A model generated the notes under the pieces. That model was not told the origin of the DNA. It did no database searches and saw nothing but the letters and a program-made list of their open reading frames with translations. Of a stretch of 64,000 nucleotides of DNA, positions 26,865-35,490 are shown piece by piece. The number at the start of each line of letters is the position of its first letter. Positions within the stretch are counted from its first letter, which is position 1. The DNA is from Dasania phycosphaerae. GTDB lineage: Bacteria; Pseudomonadota; Gammaproteobacteria; Pseudomonadales; Dasaniaceae. Position numbers and translations under genes: made by a program. Location: positions 62,001 through 126,000 of the forward strand of contig NZ_JAPTGG010000004.1 of the NCBI RefSeq assembly GCF_026891035.1. The letters run 5' to 3'.

Positions 26865-29648
26865 ATGAATAGCCTATTGCGCCTCAGTGGCATTAGCTCA
26901 CTAATATTACTGTGCGCCTGTACCGGTGGCGGTGGAGATAGCAGTGACACCATCTCAGCCGACGATGCCGACCCGGTTACTGTGACCCTACCCATAGCCT
27001 ATGTAAAGCGCCCCCTGCCCAGCACCCCGCCTAATATTAAAAACCCCACCGCCTTTAACCCCGGCGCCGAGCTGATAGTGCGCAACCCTTCGGGCTTTAA
27101 TGGTGAGGAGATTGAGCTCAACAGCAAAATACGCGCTATAGTGGCCGCCGAGCTTAGCGTGAACAGCAATAGTTTACGCATAGATATCAAAGACTTAGAA
27201 ACCTCATACAACGGCAAAACCCTACTCTTTGCCGCCAGGGTAGTGCCCAGCCCCATAGCTACCAACCTGGAATTTACCACCTGGAACCTGTGGCAATACG
27301 ATTTTGACAGCGAGCAAGTCAGCTATGTGATGGCCTCGCCGCTGCTGCGCAACGAGGGTATGGAATATGGCAGCGCCCAAGATACCGCCCCCCATTTTTT
27401 AACTGACGACCGCATCGTGTTTAGCTCTACCCGCCAATTTATAGAGCAGAGCAACCAGCTAGACGAAGGCCGTGGCCAAATCTATTCCACCTTTAGGCAG
27501 GGGCTGGCCGCAGGGGAAGAGGAACCTTCCTCGGTGCTGCATATTTTTGACCCCGATGACCTCGCCGACCCCATTACCCAAATCTCTTTTAACCGCAGCC
27601 ACGACCTAGACCCTGTGGTGCGCAGCAGCGGCGAGATTGTTTACAGCAAATGGATAAGCACCCCCGGCAACGATCAAATCAGCCTGTTTAGAGTTAACCC
27701 CAGCGGTAGACATACTTCTTTATTGTACGGCTACCACAGCGGTGACAGCGGCTCCCCCGGCACGCAAATTGAGTACAGCCAAGCCCGCGAACTGGCCGAT
27801 GGCCGCCTAGCCGCCATTATTAAAGTGGCCGACAGCCCCACCTTGGGGGGCAACTTAGTGGTCATAGATGAAGAGAACTTTGTCGACAACAATATAGGCG
27901 TTTGGCCCCAACTCAATCGCAGCGGCCAGGCCCAAAGCACCCTCACCGGCTTAAACGTACGCACCGATACCCTGCGCTCTACTGGCGGCCAGTTTGCTGC
28001 CTTTTACCCGTTAGATGATGATGAGCAACGGCTGCTGGTAAGCTGGAGCCCCTGCCGGGTCATGGTAGGCAGCACCCCCACCCCCTGTAACGTAGTGCCG
28101 CAAAGCAGCGGCGAAGTGCTGGCACCACCGCTATATGGGGTATGGTTGTACAACCCCAATAACGACACCCAGCAGCCGGTAGTACTAGGTGAAGAAGGCT
28201 ATTACATCGCCGAAATCGTCGCCGGTGTTGAGCGCCCCTACCCCAGCATCGCGGCGGAATTAGGCGAGGTAAACAGTGACCTGGCCACCGACAACCAGGC
28301 CCTGCTAGTGATAGACAGCGTTTACGACCTGGACGGGTTGGATATTTCACCCGCTGGCATAGCCAACCACGCTACCCCCGGCAGTGCCGATTTTCTCAAC
28401 CGGCCGGTGCGCTATATGCGCTTTACCAAACCCATACAAGACACTTTTGAAGATATTTTAGACCCGCCCAACTACGCCCTTGGGGTTAACAGCAACCAAC
28501 CCATGCGTGAAATTTTAGGCTATGCCACGGTAGAGCCAGACGGTTCAGTCGCCGTGGCCATACCCGCCCATACCAACTTCACCTTTAATTTTCTCGACCA
28601 AAACGGCCATAAAACCAGCACCCCGCGCCATAACTACTGGCTGTATGCCGCCCCCGGCGAAGTCATACACTGCAGCGGCTGCCACGATGCCGCCAGCACC
28701 GTACCCCATGGCCGCAGCGACTCGCGGGTGGATTCATCCAACCCCGGTGCCAGCAATTTAGGCTCGCACTTGGGCTACCCGGTTACCAACCCCAGCTTAT
28801 ACGCCAATGCTGAGGGCCAAACCATGGCGCAAATTTACTTGCAGCATAACCCCCCTAGGCAGCTTACCCTCAACCCCGGCTACATAGATGTGTGGAGTGA
28901 CACTAGCCTGGTGGCCGCCGAAACCGCCATAGATTACAGCTACCCCGCCGACTGGAGCGACGAAGACAGCCTACCCGCCGGCACAGATAATATCCCCGCG
29001 GGTAAATCCATGGTGCTTAAAAATCTGGATGAAGATAAGCCCAGCCGCATAGTGATTAACTACGAAGATCATATACAGCCCATTTGGGAGCGCGACCGAG
29101 TCGATGCCCTTAGCAACACCGTCACTTGTACCGGCTGCCACAAAGAAGCCAGCGGCGTGATCCCTCCCGGCCAATTGGATTTAACCGGCGTACCCTCAGA
29201 CCTCAACCCCACCGAGCATATGCGCTCTTACCACGAGTTGTTTAGAACCGATATTAAACACGCGCTAGATGGCCCCGGCGGCAATGTCGTGAATAGAACC
29301 CGCACCTGTGTGGTTGATGTGCTCGATGCCGACGGCAATGTGATAGGCACTACCAACCAAACCGTTAACATCACCATAGGCGGCAACCTCTCGGCGGCGG
29401 GCGCCAGCAATAGCAGCCGCTTTTGGGGCTGCTTTAATGCCGGTGTCTGTGGCCGCAATAATATTGCCGAGCCAGCGCTGCCCGCTAACTGCGTTGAAGA
29501 CCAAGACCCCAGCCTATCAGCACCTACTTCGGGTACTTATGACCACACAGGGCTATTAAGCAATGCCGAATTGCGGTTACTATCTGAGTGGCTGGACATA
29601 GGGGCGCAGTACTACAACAACCCCTTCGACCCTAGAATCGTGCCCTAA
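26865..29648 (+). CDS. HzsA-like di-heme lipoprotein
   Basis: A 927-residue lipoprotein (lipobox LCAC, C19). The N-terminal half has WD/PD40-like beta segments (PHFLTDDRIVFSSTRQFIEQ, GEIVYSKWIST). The middle (REILGYATVEPDGSVAVAIP, NFTFNFLDQNGHKTS, then a heme site) is worded like the middle domain of hydrazine synthase alpha and its many non-anammox relatives. Two CXXCH sites are at C603-C606-H607 and C755-C758-H759. It should be exported and carry two c hemes. No anammox genes are present, so hydrazine synthesis is not implied. It starts a plus-strand group of six genes and is divergent from the motor operon. Confidence 0.8.
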   Translation: MNSLLRLSGISSLILLCACTGGGGDSSDTISADDADPVTVTLPIAYVKRPLPSTPPNIKNPTAFNPGAELIVRNPSGFNGEEIELNSKIRAIVAAELSVNSNSLRIDIKDLETSYNGKTLLFAARVVPSPIATNLEFTTWNLWQYDFDSEQVSYVMASPLLRNEGMEYGSAQDTAPHFLTDDRIVFSSTRQFIEQSNQLDEGRGQIYSTFRQGLAAGEEEPSSVLHIFDPDDLADPITQISFNRSHDLDPVVRSSGEIVYSKWISTPGNDQISLFRVNPSGRHTSLLYGYHSGDSGSPGTQIEYSQARELADGRLAAIIKVADSPTLGGNLVVIDEENFVDNNIGVWPQLNRSGQAQSTLTGLNVRTDTLRSTGGQFAAFYPLDDDEQRLLVSWSPCRVMVGSTPTPCNVVPQSSGEVLAPPLYGVWLYNPNNDTQQPVVLGEEGYYIAEIVAGVERPYPSIAAELGEVNSDLATDNQALLVIDSVYDLDGLDISPAGIANHATPGSADFLNRPVRYMRFTKPIQDTFEDILDPPNYALGVNSNQPMREILGYATVEPDGSVAVAIPAHTNFTFNFLDQNGHKTSTPRHNYWLYAAPGEVIHCSGCHDAASTVPHGRSDSRVDSSNPGASNLGSHLGYPVTNPSLYANAEGQTMAQIYLQHNPPRQLTLNPGYIDVWSDTSLVAAETAIDYSYPADWSDEDSLPAGTDNIPAGKSMVLKNLDEDKPSRIVINYEDHIQPIWERDRVDALSNTVTCTGCHKEASGVIPPGQLDLTGVPSDLNPTEHMRSYHELFRTDIKHALDGPGGNVVNRTRTCVVDVLDADGNVIGTTNQTVNITIGGNLSAAGASNSSRFWGCFNAGVCGRNNIAEPALPANCVEDQDPSLSAPTSGTYDHTGLLSNAELRLLSEWLDIGAQYYNNPFDPRIVP

Positions 29649-29669
29649 GCACCCAATAATAAAAGCGCT

Positions 29670-30422
29670 GTGATAAAACTAACTAGCTACACCACATTCT
29701 TATTTTTGCTACTAACACTGAGTGTTAGTGTTAAAACCTTAGCCGATAGCGAGTATTTTCAAGCGCAAATAGCCGAGCCCTATCTCAATATCCATCAAGG
29801 GCCAGGTAAGGGTCACACCGTGTTTTACGTGGCTGAACGCGGCGAAACTATTAGCATTATTAAAAGCAAAACCGACTGGTACAAAGTAGAAACCGCTAAT
29901 GGCATACAAGGCTGGGCCCACGCCAGCGCCATAGCCCTCACCTTGGATAGCCGCCAACAACCCTTAGATATATCACTGCCCGACTTTGCCAGCAGCCAAC
30001 ACCGCACATGGGAAACCGGCCTACAAATAGGCGACTTTGGTGGCAGCGATGCCCTTAGCGTGTACGGCAGTTATTTTTTAACCGACAATCTTTCTATAGA
30101 GGCCAGCTACTTAGAAACCTACGGCCTCACTAGCAATGGCAGTGGCAGTTTTATAGGCATCAGCCACCAGCCCTTTCCGCAGTGGCGCATCTCACCCTTT
30201 GTGTCAGTGGGCGGCGGAAGATACCAAACCCAGCCCAAGTCCAACTTAGCGGCCACCAAAAAACGCAACGATAATGTGAGCTATACCGCAGCAGGGCTGC
30301 GTATGTATTTAGCGCAACGACTGTTATTGCGACTGCAATACAGCAATTATCTAATAATTTCTAACCGAGACGATGACGAAGAAATAGAAGCATGGACATT
30401 AGGCATAAGCGCATTTTATTAA
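29670..30422 (+). CDS. Secreted SH3 domain plus beta-barrel protein
   Basis: A 250-residue exported protein starting with GTG (signal peptide about residues 1-25). Residues 33-92 form a bacterial SH3 type 3 domain (YLNIHQGPGKGHTVFYVAERGE, WYKVETANGIQGWAHAS). The remainder (GLQIGDFGGSDALSVYGSYFLTD onward) is an eight-strand-type outer-membrane barrel ending WTLGISAFY with terminal aromatic residue. It would anchor at the outer membrane and hold peptidoglycan or a partner with the SH3 part. It follows the HzsA-like gene by 21 bases and overlaps the next gene by 31. Confidence 0.8.
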   Translation: MIKLTSYTTFLFLLLTLSVSVKTLADSEYFQAQIAEPYLNIHQGPGKGHTVFYVAERGETISIIKSKTDWYKVETANGIQGWAHASAIALTLDSRQQPLDISLPDFASSQHRTWETGLQIGDFGGSDALSVYGSYFLTDNLSIEASYLETYGLTSNGSGSFIGISHQPFPQWRISPFVSVGGGRYQTQPKSNLAATKKRNDNVSYTAAGLRMYLAQRLLLRLQYSNYLIISNRDDDEEIEAWTLGISAFY

Positions 30423-31027
30423 TTTTAACTTGGCTAAGTTTTTCCAGCGCAGCAGTAGCGCAGGACGATAACGAGCAGGTTATTATCCCCGACATAGATC
30501 GCCGCGAAATCGGTGTAGACGCCATAGACAGCGAAAACTTCGCAATCAGCGTACACGCCGGTGTGATTAGCATAGAAGATTTTGAGACCACCGACTTAGA
30601 GCTATACCGCTTTGCCTGGCATGTTAGCGAATATATCTTTTTTGAAGCCAGCTACAGCAAAGCGCAGGGCGATTTAACCAGCTACGAAGAGTTGGTCGGC
30701 GGCACCCCGCTATTTGTGGAAGACCAGCGCGAATTTACCCAAACCAATATTGCCATAGGCTTTAATATACTACCCGGCCATATTCATTTTAGTGACCGCT
30801 TTAATTTTAACTCCAACTTTTACCTCACCCTGGGTGCCGGTAATACCGAGTTTTTAGGGGATGACTGGGCCACTATTACCTACGGTGGCGGCTATCAATT
30901 ATTACTGACTGATTTTTTAGCGGTGCATATCGACGTGCGCGATCATATTTTTGACCGCGAAACCTTTGGCCGCGAAGAAACCACCAACAATATAGAGTTA
31001 TCTATGGGTTTGAGTTATTTCTTTTAA
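30392..31027 (+). CDS. Small outer-membrane beta-barrel protein
   Basis: A 211-residue protein with a signal peptide (MDIRHKRILLILTWLSFSS, cleaved near AVAQ-DD), then antiparallel strands (FAWHVSEYIFFEASYSKAQG, NIAIGFNILPG, ATITYGGGYQLLL) ending LSMGLSYFF with the terminal Phe typical of outer-membrane barrels. It is related in layout to the barrel part of the preceding gene, with which it overlaps by 31 bases, so the two may derive from a duplication and be translated together. Function unknown. Confidence 0.8.
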   Translation: MDIRHKRILLILTWLSFSSAAVAQDDNEQVIIPDIDRREIGVDAIDSENFAISVHAGVISIEDFETTDLELYRFAWHVSEYIFFEASYSKAQGDLTSYEELVGGTPLFVEDQREFTQTNIAIGFNILPGHIHFSDRFNFNSNFYLTLGAGNTEFLGDDWATITYGGGYQLLLTDFLAVHIDVRDHIFDRETFGREETTNNIELSMGLSYFF

Positions 31028-31089
31028 ACACTAAGCAATACTAGATTTTGTAACAGCTACTGTATCGCCATATATAACGAGGCAGCACT

Positions 31090-31578
31090 ATGAAAAAGTT
31101 TTTATTGATTCCACTGATATTATTATCTGCTCTGGGCCTGGCCCACGCCGAAAGCCTGAACAAGCCCGCGCCAGACTTCACCTTAAAAAGTAATCAGGGC
31201 AATAATATTCGCCTACAAGAATTAAAAGGCAATGTGGTATTGGTTAATTTTTGGGCCTCCTGGTGTGGGCCCTGCCGTAAAGAAATGCCCGAGCTGGATA
31301 AACTGCATAAAAAATATCAACGCCTAGGCTTTACCGTACTAGGTGTGAATGTAGAAACCGACAGCGCCGCTGCCAATGGTTTGTTAAAAGATAATCCGGT
31401 GAGCTTCCCCATACTCTACGACACAGAAAACCGCACCAGCGAGCTTTATAATGTTAATGCCATGCCCACTACTGTACTGGTAGACCGCGACGGCAATATG
31501 CGTTTTATACACCTGGCCTATCAGGCAGGTTATGAAAAAATGTACGAAAAACAAATCAAACAATTAATACGCGAATAA
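31090..31578 (+). CDS. TlpA-like periplasmic thioredoxin
   Basis: A 162-residue exported thiol-disulfide protein: signal peptide 1-20, AhpC/TSA-Redoxin start (APDFTLKSNQGNNIRLQELKG), and the active site WASWCGPCRKEMPEL (C59, C62), with the cis-Pro loop NAMPTTVLVDRDG. It resembles TlpA/ResA-type proteins that keep substrate cysteines reduced, for example apocytochrome CXXCH or cysteine-rich lipoproteins. Its position among predicted c-type heme proteins and one base before the Cys-rich DUF4266 gene fits that role. A good ribosome site (GAGG) precedes the ATG. Confidence 0.92.
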   Translation: MKKFLLIPLILLSALGLAHAESLNKPAPDFTLKSNQGNNIRLQELKGNVVLVNFWASWCGPCRKEMPELDKLHKKYQRLGFTVLGVNVETDSAAANGLLKDNPVSFPILYDTENRTSELYNVNAMPTTVLVDRDGNMRFIHLAYQAGYEKMYEKQIKQLIRE

Positions 31579-31579
31579 T

Positions 31580-31795
31580 ATGAGCCGTTTCATTTTACTG
31601 CTACTGCTAGCCGCTAGCGCGGGCTGTTCTATTCAGCCCTGGGTAAAACCTTATGAGCGCCAAAACATGGCCGACCCTATTATGAGTTTTGAACGCGACC
31701 CGGTGGCTGACACTTACACCCATCACGTATACCAAGCCCGTGAAGGTGCCCGCGGTGCCGAAGGCGGCGGTGGAGGTGGCTGTGGCTGTAACTAA
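31580..31795 (+). CDS. DUF4266 lipoprotein with Gly/Cys tail
   Basis: A 71-residue lipoprotein: lipobox SAGC (C16), then the DUF4266 core WVKPYERQNMADPIMSFERD, HHVYQAREGARGAEGG, and a tail of Gly with CGCN at the end. Function is unknown. The family is found beside DUF3570, ApbE and thioredoxin-like genes. The end Cys residues could bind metal, form disulfides or be served by the TlpA protein whose gene ends one base earlier. Its Gly-rich coding DNA also supplies the ribosome site of the next gene. Confidence 0.88.
   Translation: MSRFILLLLLAASAGCSIQPWVKPYERQNMADPIMSFERDPVADTYTHHVYQAREGARGAEGGGGGGCGCN
31768..31777 (+). promoter_or_regulatory. Ribosome-binding site for DUF3570 within the DUF4266 gene
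   Basis: The glycine codons of the DUF4266 tail contain GGTGGAGGTG. This places GGAGG five to seven bases before a GTG at 31782 in the DUF3570 frame, and supports starting DUF3570 there rather than at an ATG about 90 bases further upstream inside DUF4266. Confidence 0.5.
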
Positions 31796-32936
31796 ACTCA
31801 TCACACGCTGCGCCGCACTGGCGCTGGCAGCCTGCCAACTCAGCTATGCGGTAGTGCTACCCGAAGAGCGGGTAGATGCGCTATACCACAGCTACGATGG
31901 CGGCGGTGTCACCATAGACGGCCCCTCGGTATTAGTGCGTAAAAACTTTGCCGAAACAGTTTCGATTAGCGCTAACTACTATGTGGATAATGTCAGTAGC
32001 GCCTCTATAGACGTAACCACCAGCGGTGCCAGCAAATACACCGAGGAGCGCACCGAATACAGCGTGGGTGCCACTTATTTAGTCGATAAAAGTTTACTCT
32101 CGGCGGGCATTACCCGCAGTGATGAAAACGACTACCAAGCAGAAACCAGCTACTTTAGCATTAGCCAAGATATGTTTGGCGACTTAACCAATATCAGCTT
32201 TGGCTACGCCCGCGGTAATGACATCGTAGGCCAAAACGGCAATGACGATTTTGAAGAAAACATAGACCGGCAAAACTACCGCTTTGGCTTAAGCCAAATA
32301 CTCACCAAAAATCTCATTATGGGATTTAACTATGAAAACATTAGTGACGAGGGTTTTTTAAACAACCCCTACCGCAACTACCGTTTTTTAATTAACCCCT
32401 TAGATGCCAGCCAAGGCTATCAATTATCCCAAGAGGTATACCCCAGTACTCGCACCAGCGACGCTGCCTCACTGCGCCTGGCTTACTACCTGCCCTATAG
32501 AGCCGCTATTAAAGCCGAATATCGATTTTTTACTGACGACTGGGGCATAGAGGCAAAAACCTATCAACTTAATTACACCCACCCCATAGGCGAGCACTGG
32601 GTGTTTGATATTAAGTATCGTACTTATGAACAAACTCAGGCCGATTTTTACAGCGACTTATTTTTATTTGCCTCGCAGGATGAAAAAGATTATCGCGCCC
32701 GAGACAAAGAGCTAAGCGACTTTGAAAACACCACTATAGGTTTGGGGATTAGTTATTTTTTACCCAGCTACAGCAAGCACATAGCAAAAAGTAAAATTGC
32801 CTTACAGTGGGATTATATAGAGTTTGACTATAACAACTTCACCAACCTGGACGACGACAGCGCCGCCATAGGTGAAGAAGAGCTGTATCAATTTGATGCC
32901 AATGTCATTAAATTTTATTTCAGCATTTGGTATTAG
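31782..32936 (+). CDS. DUF3570 outer-membrane beta-barrel protein
   Basis: About 384 residues from a GTG at 31782, with a signal peptide (LITRCAALALAACQLSYA). The DUF3570 start RVDALYHSYDGGGVTIDGPS, the signature SSASIDVTTSGASKY followed by EERTEYSVG, and a long barrel ending FYFSIWY are all visible. Upstream in-frame ATG 31689 would put 31 non-signal residues before the leader, so I prefer the GTG, which overlaps DUF4266 by 14 bases. The conserved SGAS-containing motif (nt 32010-32033) resembles, with one extra residue, the D-x-x-S/T-G-A-S/T motif to which ApbE attaches FMN. ApbE is the convergent neighbour, so this may be its target; that is inference. Confidence 0.87.
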   Translation: MAVTKLITRCAALALAACQLSYAVVLPEERVDALYHSYDGGGVTIDGPSVLVRKNFAETVSISANYYVDNVSSASIDVTTSGASKYTEERTEYSVGATYLVDKSLLSAGITRSDENDYQAETSYFSISQDMFGDLTNISFGYARGNDIVGQNGNDDFEENIDRQNYRFGLSQILTKNLIMGFNYENISDEGFLNNPYRNYRFLINPLDASQGYQLSQEVYPSTRTSDAASLRLAYYLPYRAAIKAEYRFFTDDWGIEAKTYQLNYTHPIGEHWVFDIKYRTYEQTQADFYSDLFLFASQDEKDYRARDKELSDFENTTIGLGISYFLPSYSKHIAKSKIALQWDYIEFDYNNFTNLDDDSAAIGEEELYQFDANVIKFYFSIWY

Positions 32937-33916
32937 GGCGACAGCAACAAATCCGCTGAGTAATGCAGCAGGCCTTGGTCATCAATAATAATGGCATCTA
33001 TGCCCGGTAATTGATTGATTAAGGCCAAACCTTTTTTTACCCCCAATACAAATACCGTAGTGGATAGTGCATCACTATCCACCGCCTTATCGGCCAATAC
33101 GGTAACACTTTGTACTGCCCTAGCCGACTCTGCGGTTTGCGGATTAATAATATGGTGGTGGCGTATCTCACCCTCCATAAAAAAACGCTCGTAATCACCC
33201 GAGGTAGAAATAGCGGTATTGGCCAGCGGTATGCGCAGCGCGTGTTGATCTTTTTTACGCGGGTGCTGTATGCCCATAACCCAAGGCCGGCCATGTTTAT
33301 CGCCCAACACGCGGCTATCGCCACCGGCACTGACTATGGCTGAATGTATGCCGTGACTTTGCAGCAGTGCTATGCCTCTATCTACGGCATGGCCCTTGGC
33401 TATGCCGCCTAAATCTATGCTGATGCGCGCGTCTTTAAAAAATAAACTGCGGTTTTTTTCATCCAATACTAGGTTGTGATAATTAATCGCCCCCTGCAAT
33501 TGTTGCCGCTGTTGCGCACTGGGTTTTTTGGCGCTGCGAAAACGATAATACTGCGACACCGAAGCAAAGCTAATATCAAACGCCCCCTCACTTAAACGTG
33601 AATAATATAAGGCCTTGCTAATTAACTGCTGCAGCTCTTCAGAGATAAGCACCGGCGCTATTGCGGCCTGCCTATTAATCGCCGCTAGTTCGCTGTGTTC
33701 ATCCCAGGGATTCATGGCCTTGTCTATACGGCGCATCTCGGTAAACACTGCCGCCATGGCGCGCTGGCCTTGTTGCTCATCCTCGGCCCACAGCTCCACC
33801 GACACAGTGGTGCCCATAATTGCTTGGCTATCGCTAAACCAGTCGGCACTGGCTACAGTGCTCAACAACGCCCATTGCAGCGCTAGGGCTGCGAGAAAAT
33901 ATTTGTTTTTTGGCAC
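32933..33916 (-). CDS. apbE: FAD:protein FMN transferase (ApbE)
   Basis: A 327-residue exported enzyme that attaches FMN from FAD to Ser/Thr of extracytoplasmic redox proteins. Signal peptide 1-24, start of mature domain IMGTTVSVELWAEDEQQG, MNPWDEHSELAAINR, the DLGGIAKGHAVDRGIALL region and the nucleotide segment SAGGDSRVLG, AISTSGDYERFF and HHIINPQT are all typical. The stop codon overlaps the convergent DUF3570 stop by four bases. ApbE next to DUF3570/DUF4266 is a known gene neighbourhood, from memory. It could instead serve Nqr/Rnf encoded elsewhere. Confidence 0.95.
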   Translation of the reverse strand: MPKNKYFLAALALQWALLSTVASADWFSDSQAIMGTTVSVELWAEDEQQGQRAMAAVFTEMRRIDKAMNPWDEHSELAAINRQAAIAPVLISEELQQLISKALYYSRLSEGAFDISFASVSQYYRFRSAKKPSAQQRQQLQGAINYHNLVLDEKNRSLFFKDARISIDLGGIAKGHAVDRGIALLQSHGIHSAIVSAGGDSRVLGDKHGRPWVMGIQHPRKKDQHALRIPLANTAISTSGDYERFFMEGEIRHHHIINPQTAESARAVQSVTVLADKAVDSDALSTTVFVLGVKKGLALINQLPGIDAIIIDDQGLLHYSADLLLSP

Positions 33917-34023
33917 AGGCTAATCCGTTTCCGTTTTTTAACTAGCTGAAACTATAAATTAGCCCGGCGGTAGTGGCTATGCCTAATCCCACAGAAACGA
34001 AAAAATTCGAGATTAAATACCAT

Positions 34024-34055
34024 AAAAAAACCCGGCGCCGATAAACGGGGCCGGG
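34024..34055 (-). terminator. Intrinsic terminator after the PLP decarboxylase gene
   Basis: A GC-rich stem (CCCGGC at 34031-34036 with GCCGGG at 34050-34055) is followed, on the minus strand, by a seven-T run. It separates the decarboxylase gene from apbE. Confidence 0.85.
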
Positions 34056-34076
34056 CTTGCTATTGACTAATAGCGA

Positions 34077-35237
34077 TTACATCAACGTTTCGGCTTTATA
34101 GGGGAAGCCCTTCTCTACATACACATAGCGGTTAGAGGTAAAGCCATTAAACTCGGTGGCAGTAGACGAACCATAACCACCCATCAGACCAAACTCTATC
34201 CAATCGCCTTCGGCCACATCGGCAGGTAAGAGCGGTTGGTGAGCAAACTTATCCAGCGAGTCGCAGGTGGGGCCCCATACGGTAAAGGGCTGCTCGTTGC
34301 CGCTGTGCTCTTCGCCGTTTCTAAATACGCGCACCGGATGCACGATGGGGGAAAATAACTGCTCCATAAAACCACCGTAGATACCGTCGTTAAGAAACAC
34401 GGTGTTATCGGCGCGCCTATGCTTAACTCTGGTTAGCAGCGAAATGCTAGAGTCCACTAAGGCACGGCCTGGCTCACATACCAGAGTGCAGCTGCGGCTA
34501 TCGAAGTGCTCGTTAAAAGACTGGCCTATAGTGGCAAAAAATTCTTCTAAATTGGGCAGCTGTTCGCCTATGTAGCGGCTAGGGAAACCACCGCCCACGT
34601 TTAAAGTTTCTATAGCCACACCGGAGCGCTTAACTATGCTCGCTGCGGTTACTATGTACTCGCTATAGGAGCCAGTCTTGGCGCATTGCGAACCGGGGTG
34701 AAAGGTAAGACCACAGCGGTAGCCGGCAGCCTGTACTTTTTGCAGCAGGCGTATGGCCTCTTCTTCATCGGCACCAAACTTGGCACTGAGGTCGTACTTA
34801 GCATTATTGGTAGGGATTTTAAAGCGCAGGGTTAGCTCTACATTACTATCGTCACCAATGACCGAGCGTAATTTTTCAAACTCTAATTCATCGTCAAAAC
34901 AAAAACTGCGTACGGCGTACTCATTGTAGGCCTGCTCAATTTCATAGCGCGCCTTAACGGGGTTGTCATACAGTAAGTTGGCTTCGGGCATAATGCCGCG
35001 CACTAAGGCGATTTCGGCAATCGAGGCAACATCGTAAGCGCCTACGCCGCTGGCGGCTAACTCTTTAACTAGCTCTGGGGTAGGGTTAGCTTTTACCGCA
35101 TAGGCGATAACACCGGGGAAGCCCTCTAAAAAACGCTTAGCCTGTCTGGCTAAGGCCTCGGTAGATAGGCAGTAAAAGGACTCCAAGGGCGCGGCTTGCT
35201 GGATAAGCTGGGCGGTATCGCGGTAACGGTTAGACAT
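34077..35237 (-). CDS. Type III PLP-dependent ornithine/lysine decarboxylase
   Basis: A 386-residue alanine-racemase-fold decarboxylase of the eukaryotic-ODC type. PLP lysine K49 in VIAYAVKANP, the TFHPGSQC region, GGGFPSRY (PLP phosphate binding), EPGRALV, and the active-site GPTCDSLD near the C-terminus are all present. It should make putrescine from ornithine, or cadaverine from lysine, in the cytoplasm. The start is ATG 35237, with GGAG six bases upstream; TTG and ATG codons five residues earlier are in frame but poorly placed. Specificity between ornithine and lysine cannot be decided here. Confidence 0.93.
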   Translation of the reverse strand: MSNRYRDTAQLIQQAAPLESFYCLSTEALARQAKRFLEGFPGVIAYAVKANPTPELVKELAASGVGAYDVASIAEIALVRGIMPEANLLYDNPVKARYEIEQAYNEYAVRSFCFDDELEFEKLRSVIGDDSNVELTLRFKIPTNNAKYDLSAKFGADEEEAIRLLQKVQAAGYRCGLTFHPGSQCAKTGSYSEYIVTAASIVKRSGVAIETLNVGGGFPSRYIGEQLPNLEEFFATIGQSFNEHFDSRSCTLVCEPGRALVDSSISLLTRVKHRRADNTVFLNDGIYGGFMEQLFSPIVHPVRVFRNGEEHSGNEQPFTVWGPTCDSLDKFAHQPLLPADVAEGDWIEFGLMGGYGSSTATEFNGFTSNRYVYVEKGFPYKAETLM

Positions 35238-35431
35238 TTTCAACTCCATCAACAGATCATCTCGGGGTAAGCTTAGCGCTAGTCATCAAAGCATAGCCCA
35301 AAACATTTAGGCTCAAACCACTGGATAATAAAAACACTACATAATTTAAGCTGCACTGTAACGCCTCCCTATAAATAGACAAGCCAAAAAATGTTAATGG
35401 CAGGTAAGGAATTGTAAATAGGCCATAGGGC

Positions 35432-35467
35432 ATAAAAAAGCCACAGCGGCTTTGGCGGCTGTGGCTT
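35432..35467 (-). terminator. Intrinsic terminator after TonB receptor gene
   Basis: AAGCCACAGC (35438-35447) pairs with GCTGTGGCTT (35458-35467), and the minus strand continues with a T-run. It ends the receptor gene at 35491. Confidence 0.85.
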
Positions 35468-35490
35468 TGCTGGTTAGTGGGTTGGCTTAT

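Noticed and set aside
26865..29648. Hydrazine synthase and anammox metabolism
   Set aside because: Only the alpha-like middle-domain wording is present; beta/gamma subunits and hydrazine dehydrogenase are absent, and such relatives are common outside anammox bacteria.
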